Assembly (NCBI GenBank): GCA_035532735.1
Contig: DATKQM010000044.1
Coordinates: 1-36,037, forward strand
From: Chersky-840 sp035532735
GTDB lineage: Bacteria; Actinomycetota; Acidimicrobiia; Acidimicrobiales; UBA8190
Length of the DNA stretch: 36,037 nucleotides
Direction of reading: 5' to 3'
Shown here: positions 8,035 through 15,931 of the stretch, in pieces
Layout: every line of letters begins with the position of its first letter
Numbering within the stretch: position 1 is the first letter of the stretch
Notes under the pieces: generated by a model
What the model was told of the DNA's origin: nothing
Seen by the model: the letters and a program-made list of their open reading frames with translations, nothing else
Database searches by the model: none
Program-made: the position numbers and the translations under genes

Positions 8035-8805
8035 CTAGGCGAACCGGGCGCAGACGGCGCGAGGGTCGCCGTCCTCGTCGACCATGACCTCGACGGCGTC
8101 GAAGCCGGTCCGATGCAGCAGGCCCGTGATCGGTCCTGCTTGGTCGCCGCCCAACTCGAGCAGGACCGATCCCCCGCTACAGAGCCAGCGCGGGCTTCGT
8201 CGGACAACCTCTTCAAGCAGGTCCGTGCCCGCCGCCCCGCCGTCGAGCGCCAGTCGGGGTTCGAAAACCTGGACGTCACGCGCGAGGAGCCGCATCGAAC
8301 CGGTGGGCACATAGGGGACCACCGCGACGAGGACATCCACGCGGTCTTCCAGTTGGGCCGGGAGGGGGTCGTCGAGAAACCCCTCGAAGACCTCGATCCC
8401 GTTGCCACGTGCGCACCTGACGGCGACGGGGTCGAGCTCGGTCGCTACCACTCGAGCCCTCGGGACCGCGGCACCGAGCACGGCCGCGATGGCGCCGGAT
8501 CCGGTGCACAGATCGACAGCCACTCCCCCCGGCGCCAGGAGCGCTACGGCCCGGCGCGCCAAGGGCTCGGTGTGCCATCTCGGCACGTAGACGCCCGGGG
8601 TCACCGACACCTCGTGGCCGCAGAACGCCGTCGACCCTGTCAGCCACGCCAGGGGTTCGCCGGTGCAACGGCGGCAGACGAGTGCGTCGAGCACGTCCCG
8701 GTCACCGCGTGCCGCGGCAATGAGCTCCTCGGCTTCCTCGGCCGCGGCGAGACATCCCGCGTCGGCGAGGGTCCGAGTCACCGAGCCGAGGTCGAGCCCT
8801 GCCAC
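8035..8805 (-). CDS. PrmC/HemK-like methyltransferase with altered NPPY motif
   Basis: This is an SAM-dependent class I methyltransferase of the protein N5-glutamine methyltransferase group. The SAM-binding motif VDLCTGSGAIAAVLG and the acidic loop ATELDPVAVRCA are clear, and the substrate-side N-terminal domain (EPLAWLTGSTAFCGHEVSV) is typical. The hallmark catalytic NPPY is replaced by VVPYVP. Actinobacterial paralogues of PrmC with changed NPPY motifs are known, so this is probably not the release-factor enzyme itself. GTG 8805 lies directly after the upstream TGA (8808-8806), so it is likely translated together with the SixA-like gene. At 256 residues it is slightly shorter than bacterial PrmC. 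The methyl acceptor is unknown. Confidence 0.78.
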   Translation of the reverse strand: MAGLDLGSVTRTLADAGCLAAAEEAEELIAAARGDRDVLDALVCRRCTGEPLAWLTGSTAFCGHEVSVTPGVYVPRWHTEPLARRAVALLAPGGVAVDLCTGSGAIAAVLGAAVPRARVVATELDPVAVRCARGNGIEVFEGFLDDPLPAQLEDRVDVLVAVVPYVPTGSMRLLARDVQVFEPRLALDGGAAGTDLLEEVVRRSPRWLCSGGSVLLELGGDQAGPITGLLHRTGFDAVEVMVDEDGDPRAVCARFA

Positions 8806-9342
8806 TCAGCTGTCGGGGGTGTGCAGGGCGAGCAGGGTGGCGCTCCCCAGAGTCACCCTCGCCCACGAATCGGTGGGCACCGCCGTCACGGCCAGCGCGG
8901 CGGTCGGAAAGCCCCCCTCGAGCCGGGCTCGCCCGGCCGTGTCCCGGGCATCGAGGAGTCCCAGGGCTAGCTCGTGCATGGTCGGGTTGTGTCCCACCAC
9001 CATGACCGAGGCGGCGTCGTCGACGAGGCCCCGCACGATCTCGACGGCGTCATCGACATCGGCGCTGTAGAGGGCCCGCTCGACGACGAGCTCCACAGGC
9101 GGGTCGAGCGCGGCCGCAACGATCTCGGCGGTCTCCACGGCGCGTCGCGCCGATGACGACAACACCAACGCCGGTGCCAGCGCGCCGCGCACCGACGCGC
9201 CGGCGACGTAGCCGCCCACCGCGGCGGCCTGGCGTCTGCCGCGCGCCGTGAGGGCCCGACCGTGGTCGTCGGGTCCCTGCGACGCGGCCTTGGCGTGGCG
9301 CAGCACCCACAGGGACCTCGTTGCTAGAGGACCAGTCCCCAC
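8806..9342 (-). CDS. sixA: SixA-like phosphohistidine phosphatase
   Basis: The 178-residue protein carries the RHAKA motif (LWVLRHAKAAS) about 15 residues in, which defines the SixA branch of histidine phosphatases. It also has the second His in VMVVGHNPTMHELA, and the SSSARRAVETAEIVA segment. SixA proteins remove phosphate from phosphohistidine on signalling or phosphotransfer proteins. GTG 9342 is the start, and it overlaps the end of the SGNH hydrolase gene by 19 bases. The PrmC-like gene abuts its stop codon. This makes a tight four-gene minus-strand run with MBOAT, SGNH and PrmC-like genes, although no functional link is obvious. Confidence 0.82.
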   Translation of the reverse strand: MGTGPLATRSLWVLRHAKAASQGPDDHGRALTARGRRQAAAVGGYVAGASVRGALAPALVLSSSARRAVETAEIVAAALDPPVELVVERALYSADVDDAVEIVRGLVDDAASVMVVGHNPTMHELALGLLDARDTAGRARLEGGFPTAALAVTAVPTDSWARVTLGSATLLALHTPDS

Positions 9343-10643
9343 TCATGTCCCATGAAGGCGATGGCGGCCTGGCTCAACCGCTGGGCGCCGGGCACCGCGA
9401 TGTGGGTCCCGTCCGGATCGCGCACCTGGACCTCGCTCCCTGAGGCATTGGGAAGGAAGGCGCTGTACTGACCCTGGGGGTTCGAGAGCACCGGCCACGA
9501 CGCGAAGTAGGTGACGCCACGGTGTGCCGCAGCCTGGCTCGAGTCGATGTGGTTGAGGTTCTCCATCTTGGCGTTGAGAGCGGGATCGGCCATGGGCGGC
9601 ATCCCGATCCACATGACCCGGGCACCCGAGGAAGTGGCTGCGGTCATGAAGGCGCTGACACGCTTGGCATAGGCGGCATTCCATGCCGGGGTCCCGTAAG
9701 CGACTGCGGTCGACCCGTCCTCGAAGTTCTGCGGGTCATTGGCACCGATGAAGACCACGATGGCCTCGGGTTGGTAGCGATTGATGTCGCGCTGAAGCTC
9801 GGATTGCCAGTCGAAATAGTCGGGCCGGGCCAAGCCTGTGTCGATGTGGCCGTCGAGGACTGCACTCACCACATCGGTAGCGGCGAGGTTGTTGACGAGC
9901 GGTTGACCGAAGTCGATCCCGAGGGAGTCGCCCATCACGAGCAACCGCAGCGGAGCCGACTGGGTGGGCACGGCCAGGGGCGCCAACCCATCGGGTGCGG
10001 TCACCGGTGTCGTCGCCGGCGGTGCCGGCATCGTTGACGCTGAGGGCCCCGTCGCCGGCGCCCTCGTCAGTGGCGCCGTGGTGGTGCGCGTGGCCGGGGG
10101 CCGCACCTTGTGACGGTGGGCGGGAGGGCCTTCGACTTGTAGCACGCCGGTCCCGGTGTTCCCGGTGTGCCCGATGGCCCGATTGGCTCCCCCCACGAAG
10201 TGGGACAGACCGAAGGTCTTCGACACCGCCGCGATGGGCCGCAGCACGTCGATGGCCACGGTCCGGCGCGTGCCGAGCGGGGCGTCCTGGGCAGAGCGCA
10301 ACAGCGTGGGGCCGTCGAGCACCAGCCACAACGCGAAGCACACCAGACCCGCGCCGAGCGCGTGGCGCCAGCTCACATGGGCCCGTCCCGGCACGGGCTT
10401 CTTGTGTCTCCCCCCGGCGCCATTGCGTGTGCCCACTTCTGGACCACGCACGAGGCGCTGCGTTTCGTTGACACCGTCTCTGTCAGGCAGCTGCGATGCC
10501 CCGTTGATCTTCTCCTGCAGCGCGACGGATATGGCATCACCGAGGTCGTCCCGGCCGCGCCGCTTTCCCCACCCCTCGTTCGCCACGGGCGCGTGCCACC
10601 GGTGCTCCGACAGGTCTTTTTGGTCGGTGGGGATGTCGGTCAT
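9324..10643 (-). CDS. SGNH/GDSL hydrolase (DUF459-like), membrane-anchored
   Basis: The 439-residue protein has a cytoplasmic N-terminus of about 90 polar residues, one membrane span at about 94-109 (ALGAGLVCFALWLVL), a Pro/Thr/Ala-rich linker near 170-220, and then an extracytoplasmic SGNH domain. The catalytic blocks are VMGDSLGID (Ser), FIGANDPQNF (Asn) and DPDGTHIAVPG (Asp and His). This DUF459-type domain often accompanies MBOAT acyltransferases, where it takes part in O-acetylation or deacetylation of surface polysaccharide. The MBOAT gene lies 81 bases upstream on the same strand. ATG 10643 has no strong ribosome-binding site. The orientation relative to the membrane is inferred. Confidence 0.8.
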   Translation of the reverse strand: MTDIPTDQKDLSEHRWHAPVANEGWGKRRGRDDLGDAISVALQEKINGASQLPDRDGVNETQRLVRGPEVGTRNGAGGRHKKPVPGRAHVSWRHALGAGLVCFALWLVLDGPTLLRSAQDAPLGTRRTVAIDVLRPIAAVSKTFGLSHFVGGANRAIGHTGNTGTGVLQVEGPPAHRHKVRPPATRTTTAPLTRAPATGPSASTMPAPPATTPVTAPDGLAPLAVPTQSAPLRLLVMGDSLGIDFGQPLVNNLAATDVVSAVLDGHIDTGLARPDYFDWQSELQRDINRYQPEAIVVFIGANDPQNFEDGSTAVAYGTPAWNAAYAKRVSAFMTAATSSGARVMWIGMPPMADPALNAKMENLNHIDSSQAAAHRGVTYFASWPVLSNPQGQYSAFLPNASGSEVQVRDPDGTHIAVPGAQRLSQAAIAFMGHEWGLVL

Positions 10644-10724
10644 GTGGTCCGCGTGTGCATCTGCATGCTCGGAACCGCCCCCCGGAACCTCGAGTACCGA
10701 ACGCCGAACCCTCGGGTCCCGGCC

Positions 10725-12149
10725 CTAGAACTTGTAGTAGATGAATGGTGCGACGCCCTGTGGCCCGAGCGTCGTGATGACGAGAAGAACGACCCCCAGT
10801 ATGGCCCCTTGCACCACCCAGGGCTGACCGGCGAATTGCCGTTGGGCCCGACCCCCCAGTGACCTCGGCAAGTACTGCAACGCCAACGCACCGACGACGG
10901 TGATCACCACCAGCGGCGTCACGAGCGGGGCCCGGCCCCAGGCGCTGAAGAGTCGCCCGATCAAGGTGGTCGCCGTCGAGAACGAGTCGGCTCGGAAGAA
11001 GATCCAGCCCAGACAGACGATGTGGAAGGTGACGATCCGCTGCACCCACACCCGGACCGTTCCGTCGGGCACCGGGTCGACGCCTGCCGCGGCCCGGGTC
11101 GACCTCCGCAGATGGCCCACCACCTGGCCCGATCCGTGGATCGCCCCCCAGGCCACGAAGGTCCACGCCGCACCGTGCCACAGGCCGCCGAGGACCATGG
11201 TGATCATGATGTTCCTGGCCACGGCGAGCCGCGAGCCCCGTCCTCCCCCGAGCGGGATGTAGAGGTAGTCACGCAGCCACCGAGACAGGGTCATGTGCCA
11301 CCGTCGCCAGAAGTCCTGGAGGTTGCGCGCCGTGTAGGGCGCGTCGAAGTTGTCGGGGAACCGGAACCCGAGAAACATGGCGAGGCCGATGGCGATGTCG
11401 GTGTACCCGCTGAAATCCGCGTAGATCTGCACCGCGAACCCGTAGATCCCGAAGAGGATTTCGAGCGCCGAGTGTTGGTGCGGTGCCGAGAACACCGGGG
11501 TGACGATGGCCGAGTCGACGTAAGAGGAGATCACCACCTTCTTGAACAGGCCCCCCGCCACCAACCACGCGGCCCGCCCGAAGTCGATGGCGGCCGGGTC
11601 GCGCTTACGCCGGATTTGCGGTAGGAGCTCCTCGCCCCGGACGATGGGCCCGGCGATGAGGTGGGGGAAGAACGACAGATAGACGGCCACGTCGAGGAAG
11701 TGGGCGGGCTGGAGGTGGCCGCGGTAGATGTCGATGACGTAGCTGAGCGCCATGAATGTGAAGAACGAGATGCCCACCGGCAGCGTCACCTCGAGCAGGG
11801 GCAGGAGCCGCCCCGAGCTCAGGGAGTGGAAGAAGTTGTCGACGTTCACGGCCACGAAGCCGTAGTACTTGAACCATCCGAGGATGCCGAGGAGCGCGGC
11901 CACGGTGCTCACCATGGCCAACCGACGATGCCGTTCGTCCTCGAGCCGGTGCACGGCGGTGGCACCGACCTGGGCGGTGACCGTGACCGCCGCCAACAGG
12001 AACACGAACCGCCAGTCCCACCAGCTGTAGAAGACATAGCTCAGCGCCACCATGGCGAGCTTCCACGGTCGCGGGTACGGGTTCAGCAGCCAGTTCGCCG
12101 TGAAGGCCACGGCGAAGAAGATGGCGAAGTCGATCGTCGGGAACAGCAT
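10725..12149 (-). CDS. MBOAT family O-acyltransferase (AlgI-like)
   Basis: The 474-residue integral membrane protein has about ten hydrophobic segments, beginning IDFAIFFAVAFTANWLL. The hallmark regions of AlgI-type MBOATs are present: PYTARNLQDFWRRWHMTLSRW, LRDYLYIPLGGGRG, and LGGLWHGAAWTFVAWGAIHG, which holds the candidate catalytic His. Such proteins pass acetyl groups across the membrane to modify exported polysaccharides or cell wall glycans. The SGNH hydrolase gene follows on the same strand and probably acts on the same glycan at the outer face. ATG 12149 is the start. The etfA gene lies upstream with a hairpin between, so this is likely a separate transcription unit. Confidence 0.88.
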   Translation of the reverse strand: MLFPTIDFAIFFAVAFTANWLLNPYPRPWKLAMVALSYVFYSWWDWRFVFLLAAVTVTAQVGATAVHRLEDERHRRLAMVSTVAALLGILGWFKYYGFVAVNVDNFFHSLSSGRLLPLLEVTLPVGISFFTFMALSYVIDIYRGHLQPAHFLDVAVYLSFFPHLIAGPIVRGEELLPQIRRKRDPAAIDFGRAAWLVAGGLFKKVVISSYVDSAIVTPVFSAPHQHSALEILFGIYGFAVQIYADFSGYTDIAIGLAMFLGFRFPDNFDAPYTARNLQDFWRRWHMTLSRWLRDYLYIPLGGGRGSRLAVARNIMITMVLGGLWHGAAWTFVAWGAIHGSGQVVGHLRRSTRAAAGVDPVPDGTVRVWVQRIVTFHIVCLGWIFFRADSFSTATTLIGRLFSAWGRAPLVTPLVVITVVGALALQYLPRSLGGRAQRQFAGQPWVVQGAILGVVLLVITTLGPQGVAPFIYYKF

Positions 12150-12233
12150 GCGTGGAAGTCACCCGCTGTTCAGAGAAGGACGCACTCCGGGATCACGGGG
12201 CGTAACGAACCCCGCGGAGGCTACTGCGCTCAC

Positions 12234-12261
12234 GCCCCGGCGCCACGACAGCGCCAGGGGC
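12234..12261 (-). terminator. Hairpin downstream of etfA
   Basis: GCCCCGGCGC at 12234-12243 pairs with GCGCCAGGGGC at 12251-12261 with one bulged A and a seven-base loop. It begins five bases after the etfA stop on the minus strand. No T-run follows, so it may be a U-less terminator or an mRNA-stabilising hairpin. Confidence 0.5.
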
Positions 12262-12266
12262 CCAGG

Positions 12267-13238
12267 TCAGCTCCGTGCTTTGAGGGCCTCGATCAACTTC
12301 GGCACCACCTTGTGGACGTCGCCCACGATGCCGAGGTCCGCCACCGAGAAGATGGGGGCGTCCTGGTCCTTGTTGATGGCGATGATATTCTTCGAACCCT
12401 TCATGCCCACTAGGTGCTGGGTGGCACCCGAGATGCCGCACGCCAAATAGACCGTCGGCTTCACCGTCTTGCCGGTCTGGCCGACCTGGTGCGAGTAGGG
12501 CACCCACCCGGCGTCGACGATGGCACGGCTGGCGCCCGCCGCGCCGTGGAGCAGCTTGGCCAACTCCTCGATGAGGGCATAGTGCTCGGCACCTCCGAGA
12601 CCCCGGCCCCCCGACACCACCACTTCGGCCTCGTCGAGCTTCGGCCCGGTCCGCTCCTCGGCATGGCGGGCGAGGACCTTGGCCCCGTTGGTCGCCCCGA
12701 GCTCGGGGACCGCGGCCGCCACCACGGTGGCGGCACCGCCGCCTCCGGGCTCGGCCGCAAACGACTTGGCCCGCACCACGAAGACCCATGGTCGCTCCCC
12801 GGTGAACCGGGCCGTGGCCACCTGGGCGCCACCGAACAGCCCGTGCTGGGAACGCACCTCGTCGCCTTCGGTCGTCAGGTTCACGACGTTGGTGATCACC
12901 GGCGAGTCGAGACGCACCGACAGGCGCGCCGCGATGTCCCGGCCGTCGTAGCTGGCCGGCACGAGGATCACGTCGGGGCGGTTGCCCGACGCCACGAGCG
13001 AGGCGATGGCTCCGGCCACCGGCGATCCGGGCAGTGCGTCACCGAGGTCGCCCACGTCATAGACGGTGGTAGCACCGAAGTTGCCGAGCTCACCGACCAC
13101 CGAGGCGGTGTCGGTGCCCCATGCCACGGCCTCGACGCTCCCGCCCATGGCGCGGGCTTGGGTCAGCAACTCCAAGGTGGTGCTGGTGGGTTTGCCCTCG
13201 GCGGATTCGGCGAGGACCCAAACCTTGTCGATCGACAT
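12267..13238 (-). CDS. etfA: Electron transfer flavoprotein alpha subunit
   Basis: The 323-residue protein is EtfA/FixB. The N-terminal domain starts VWVLAESAEGKPTSTTLELL. The C-terminal FAD-binding region includes GGRGLGGAEHYALIEELA, GWVPYSHQVGQTGKTVKP, YLACGISGATQHL and AINKDQDAPIF. EtfAB carries electrons from acyl-CoA and related dehydrogenases to the quinone pool. ATG 13238 is preceded by AGGAGAAAAGA, a strong ribosome-binding site. The etfB gene is 40 bases upstream on the same strand, giving the usual beta-alpha order. The hairpin after its stop fits the end of the operon. No ETF:quinone oxidoreductase is visible in the window. Confidence 0.95.
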   Translation of the reverse strand: MSIDKVWVLAESAEGKPTSTTLELLTQARAMGGSVEAVAWGTDTASVVGELGNFGATTVYDVGDLGDALPGSPVAGAIASLVASGNRPDVILVPASYDGRDIAARLSVRLDSPVITNVVNLTTEGDEVRSQHGLFGGAQVATARFTGERPWVFVVRAKSFAAEPGGGGAATVVAAAVPELGATNGAKVLARHAEERTGPKLDEAEVVVSGGRGLGGAEHYALIEELAKLLHGAAGASRAIVDAGWVPYSHQVGQTGKTVKPTVYLACGISGATQHLVGMKGSKNIIAINKDQDAPIFSVADLGIVGDVHKVVPKLIEALKARS

Positions 13239-13278
13239 TCTTTTCTCCTGAGGTACGTGCGAGCGGGGGCGGGTCGGC

Positions 13279-14058
13279 TCAGACGAGCTTGAGCTGTTCG
13301 AGGAACGCCACGATGTTCTGGTGGCCCTCGCCTTCGTCGACGACGATCTCGCCGGCCTTGCGTTCGTCGGCCGCGGTCACGTCCGTGACCTCCGAGCGCG
13401 CCCCGGTCGCACCGACCTGGGAAGCGTCGAGGCCGAGGTCGGCCACGGTCAATTGGTCCACGGGCTTGGACTTCGCCGCCATGATCCCCTTGAACGACGG
13501 GTACCGGGGCTCGACGACACCGGCGGTCACGGTGACCACGGCGGGCAGCGGGCAGTCAACCTCGTCGTAGCCGGCCTCGGTCTGGCGTTCGACGTGGACC
13601 CGACCGTCGCCGACCGAGACCTTCTTGGCGAAGGTCACCGACGGGAAGCCGAGCAACTCGGCCAGCTGGACCGGCGTGGTCCCGGTGTAGCCGTCGGTCG
13701 ACTCCGTCGCCGCGATCACGAGGTCGGGCTGAGCCCGCTCGATCGCCTTGGCGAGGACCTTGGCCGTCGACAGCGCGTCGGATCCCTTCAGCGCGTCATC
13801 ACTCACGAGAATGGCCTTGGCCGCTCCCATGGCGAGGGCGGTACGAAGCCCCGAGGTCTCTCCGGCCGGGGCCATCGAGACCAGGGTGACCTCGCCGCCA
13901 CCGGCTGCTTCGGCGAGTTGCAACCCCATCTCCACGCCATAGGCATCGGAGTCGTCCATGATCAGTTTTCCCTCCCTGACCAGGGTGTGGGTCTGAGGGT
14001 CGAGGGTCCCGGGGACGGCCGGGTCGGGGATCTGTTTGACGCAGACGACGACGTTCAT
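13279..14058 (-). CDS. etfB: Electron transfer flavoprotein beta subunit
   Basis: The 259-residue protein is EtfB/FixA. It begins NVVVCVKQIPDPAVPGTLDP and contains MDDSDAYGVEMGLQLAE, VLAKAIERAQPDLVIAATES and YTGTTPVQLAELLGFPSVTF, the AMP-binding and subunit-interface features of the family. It ends in a helix-rich tail, HQNIVAFLEQLKLV. It forms the heterodimer with the next gene's product. ATG 14058 has a GAGG a few bases upstream. The GDPD gene lies upstream on the same strand after 90 bases. That gap probably holds the promoter, although I cannot pick out -10/-35 elements. Confidence 0.95.
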   Translation of the reverse strand: MNVVVCVKQIPDPAVPGTLDPQTHTLVREGKLIMDDSDAYGVEMGLQLAEAAGGGEVTLVSMAPAGETSGLRTALAMGAAKAILVSDDALKGSDALSTAKVLAKAIERAQPDLVIAATESTDGYTGTTPVQLAELLGFPSVTFAKKVSVGDGRVHVERQTEAGYDEVDCPLPAVVTVTAGVVEPRYPSFKGIMAAKSKPVDQLTVADLGLDASQVGATGARSEVTDVTAADERKAGEIVVDEGEGHQNIVAFLEQLKLV

Positions 14059-14148
14059 GGCCTCGATTGTTCCCGAGAACCTTGCCCTTGGACCAATCCG
14101 CGGGCGACACCGTCGGCGTGGAGCGCTCTGGCGATCGGCCTTGGTCGC

Positions 14149-14847
14149 TCAGAGACGGCCCAGGTGGGCGAGGGTGTCGGTCACAGAATCGGTGATTACG
14201 ACGTCGACCCCGGCGGCGGCGGCGGCGGCGATCTCCTCGGGGCGGTTCACGGTCCAGGTGGCCACGGCGAGGCCGAGCCCATGGGCCCGGTCCACGAGCT
14301 CCGTGCTCACCTGGGTGTGATGGGGATGCACCGCTACGCACCCGAGGTCGGTGGCGGTCTCCAGGGCTCCGAACGCGTCGAGGGCGGGGTGGACGAGGAG
14401 CCCGAGCGATGCCTCGCCGTTGCGCCGGCCGACCGCCGCCAGCGACTCGGGCCAGAACGACGACACCACGACGCGCGCTGTCGTCGTCGGGGAATGCCCG
14501 GCAGGCCGGGCGAGGACCGCGGCGACGTCGAGCGCGACCTGGTCGGTCGGGTCGTATCCGGGGTCGGTGGGGATGTTCTTGATCTCGACGTTGACGACTG
14601 CTCCCGCGCACAGCGCCAGGGCTTCTTCGAGTGTGGGGACCCATTCCGGGAGCTGGTCGCTCCGACACCGGTGGATGAGTCCCGCTCCCGGGACCTCGGC
14701 GTCGTGATGGACGACGAGCTCCCCGTCGGCGCTCCGCCGCACGTCGAGCTCCACCCCGTCAGCGCCGAGGCGAAGAGCAGTGCCGAAGGCCTCGAGGCTG
14801 TTCTCACGCCATGGCCCGGACCCACCCCGGTGGGCGAGCACGATCAT
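14149..14847 (-). CDS. Glycerophosphodiester phosphodiesterase family protein
   Basis: The protein is a GDPD-type TIM-barrel enzyme that cleaves glycerophosphodiesters to glycerol-3-phosphate and an alcohol. Visible motifs are the catalytic AHRGG at the N-terminus, ENSLEAF, GVELDVRRSADGELVVHHD with the metal-binding Glu/Asp and the second His, and the late block ATWTVNRPEEIAAAAAAGVD with the VITD end. ATG 14847 is chosen because family members start immediately before the first strand (IVLAHRG). An in-frame GTG/ATG further upstream (14949) would add 34 Pro/Arg-rich residues. The product is 232 residues with no signal peptide, so it acts inside the cell. It lies upstream of etfBA on the same strand. 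Confidence 0.85.
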   Translation of the reverse strand: MIVLAHRGGSGPWRENSLEAFGTALRLGADGVELDVRRSADGELVVHHDAEVPGAGLIHRCRSDQLPEWVPTLEEALALCAGAVVNVEIKNIPTDPGYDPTDQVALDVAAVLARPAGHSPTTTARVVVSSFWPESLAAVGRRNGEASLGLLVHPALDAFGALETATDLGCVAVHPHHTQVSTELVDRAHGLGLAVATWTVNRPEEIAAAAAAGVDVVITDSVTDTLAHLGRL

Positions 14848-15452
14848 CGGCTGGCCGGATTGTCGCCGTGGCCAACGGGGCGCGGGGGTCGGCTCGGGTG
14901 GTCGATTCTGTCCGGGCTTTTCAGGTGGGCTGCCCACGCCATGCACCATAGGCAGGCGCCTTCATGGCCCTGACCGGGCTCGAATGGCGACGAGCATGGG
15001 CGGCGTCAGCAGCGGACACTGCACGAGGACGCTGCCCATGCCTCGCCATTCGTTGCAAGAAACTGGGCGCTCAGCCAGATGGGGTCTTGGGGGAACCGCA
15101 GTTCGACGTGACCGCCCGATTCCACGGTAGGCCCGTCGGCGTTGCGCGCCCAGCGGGGTTCCACCTGTCACGAGGCCAGAGAAACCACCTGCTTTCCCCG
15201 GCCCCCAGACCCGAGATCGGACATTCCGGTCGCGGGGAGGCGTTCCGCCCATTTCCGATCATTTCCCCGGTATTCCCTTGCCTTTGAACCCCCCCGAGTC
15301 TTCTTCGCGCTTGCGGGGGTGAGCGCTTGGGAGTAGCTTCACATTCACCGTTTCCCGTGGCGGCCAACCCCTGTGGCCAGCCAAGTGAACGGGTTCACAA
15401 GAAGCGGACGGTCAGAATTGCCCGGAACTGCACTGTACCGGAGGAGGTAATC
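14848..15452. other. Long intergenic region upstream of whiB
   Basis: I see no convincing gene in this stretch of about 600 bases. It includes the possible N-terminal extension of the GDPD gene (14848-14949). It should contain the promoters for the divergent GDPD and whiB genes. Notable items are GGCCA/TGGCC arms at 15362-15366 and 15374-15378, the inverted repeat at 15385-15398, and a Pro-codon-like C-rich stretch near 15289. No confident -10/-35 pair can be named. Confidence 0.5.
15385..15398. promoter_or_regulatory. Inverted repeat in the whiB upstream region
   Basis: GTGAAC at 15385-15390 and GTTCAC at 15393-15398 are perfect 6-base arms around GG. They lie 55 bases before the whiB start, a reasonable place for a dimeric regulator site. 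No binding protein is known. Confidence 0.35.
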
Positions 15453-15743
15453 GTGGCACTCATGTGGAACCGCTCGGTCGAATGGGATGCCGAGGACTGG
15501 CGCAAGGTTGCGGCCTGTCGGTACACCGAGCCCGACCTCTTCTTCCCGGTGGGAACGACCGGACCGGCCATCGACCAGATCGAGGCCGCCAAGCGGGTGT
15601 GCCGGGCGTGTGAGGCCATCGAGCCCTGTCTCGAATTCGCCCTCGCCACCAACCAGGAGTCGGGCATCTGGGGCGGCACCTCGGAGGAGGAGCGTCGCAA
15701 GCTCCGCAAGGCGTGGCTGGCCGCCCGCCGGCGCGCCTCGTAA
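15453..15743 (+). CDS. WhiB-family Fe-S transcriptional regulator (WhiB1/WblE-like)
   Basis: The 96-residue protein has the four cysteines of the [4Fe-4S] ligand set: C22, C50, C53 and C59 (ACRYTEPDLFFP, VCRAC and EPC). It also has the GIWGGTSEEERRKLRK turn and basic DNA-binding tail. The FFPVGTTGPAIDQIEAAK segment is most like the WhiB1/WblE branch, whose members partner the primary sigma factor and sense nitric oxide or redox state. GTG 15453 is set by an excellent GGAGGAGG ribosome-binding site at 15440-15447; ATG 15462 is the alternative. It is followed by a strong terminator, so it is monocistronic. Confidence 0.92.
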   Translation: MALMWNRSVEWDAEDWRKVAACRYTEPDLFFPVGTTGPAIDQIEAAKRVCRACEAIEPCLEFALATNQESGIWGGTSEEERRKLRKAWLAARRRAS

Positions 15744-15777
15744 TCACACCTCGGATCACCACCGACACAGAGTCATT

Positions 15778-15805
15778 CGGCCCCGGAGCAAATCCGGGGC
15801 CGTTT
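15778..15805 (+). terminator. Rho-independent terminator after whiB
   Basis: CGGCCCCGGA at 15778-15787 pairs perfectly with TCCGGGGCCG at 15793-15802 around a GCAAA loop. TTT follows. It lies 35 bases after the whiB stop. The ten-pair G+C stem makes this the clearest terminator in the window. Confidence 0.85.
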
Positions 15806-15891
15806 CGCGTCGAGTATCAGGGTTTTAGCCGCCGCACCCTCGGTATCCTCGATCGACGAGGAACGCGTCGGCCTCTCCGTCTCCACTTCCC

Positions 15892-15931
15892 CTCGGTGAG
15901 AGGCACCGCTCCTCGCTGAGAGGTGCCGTCA
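15892..15931 (+). repeat. Imperfect 20-base tandem repeat and hairpin over the kinase RBS
   Basis: CTCGGTGAGAGGCACCGCTC (15892-15911) is followed by CTCGCTGAGAGGTGCCGTCA (15912-15931). GGCACC at 15902-15907 and GGTGCC at 15922-15927 are complementary, so the mRNA can form a hairpin just before ATG 15931. The GAGAGG ribosome-binding site sits at the foot of this hairpin. A further inverted repeat, TCCTCG/CGAGGA, spans 15846-15862. Confidence 0.55.

Noticed and set aside
13321..14973. A 550-codon open frame on the plus strand
   Set aside because: It lies antisense to etfB and the GDPD gene, is Gly/Arg/Asp-rich and has no recognisable domain. It is a high-G+C shadow frame.
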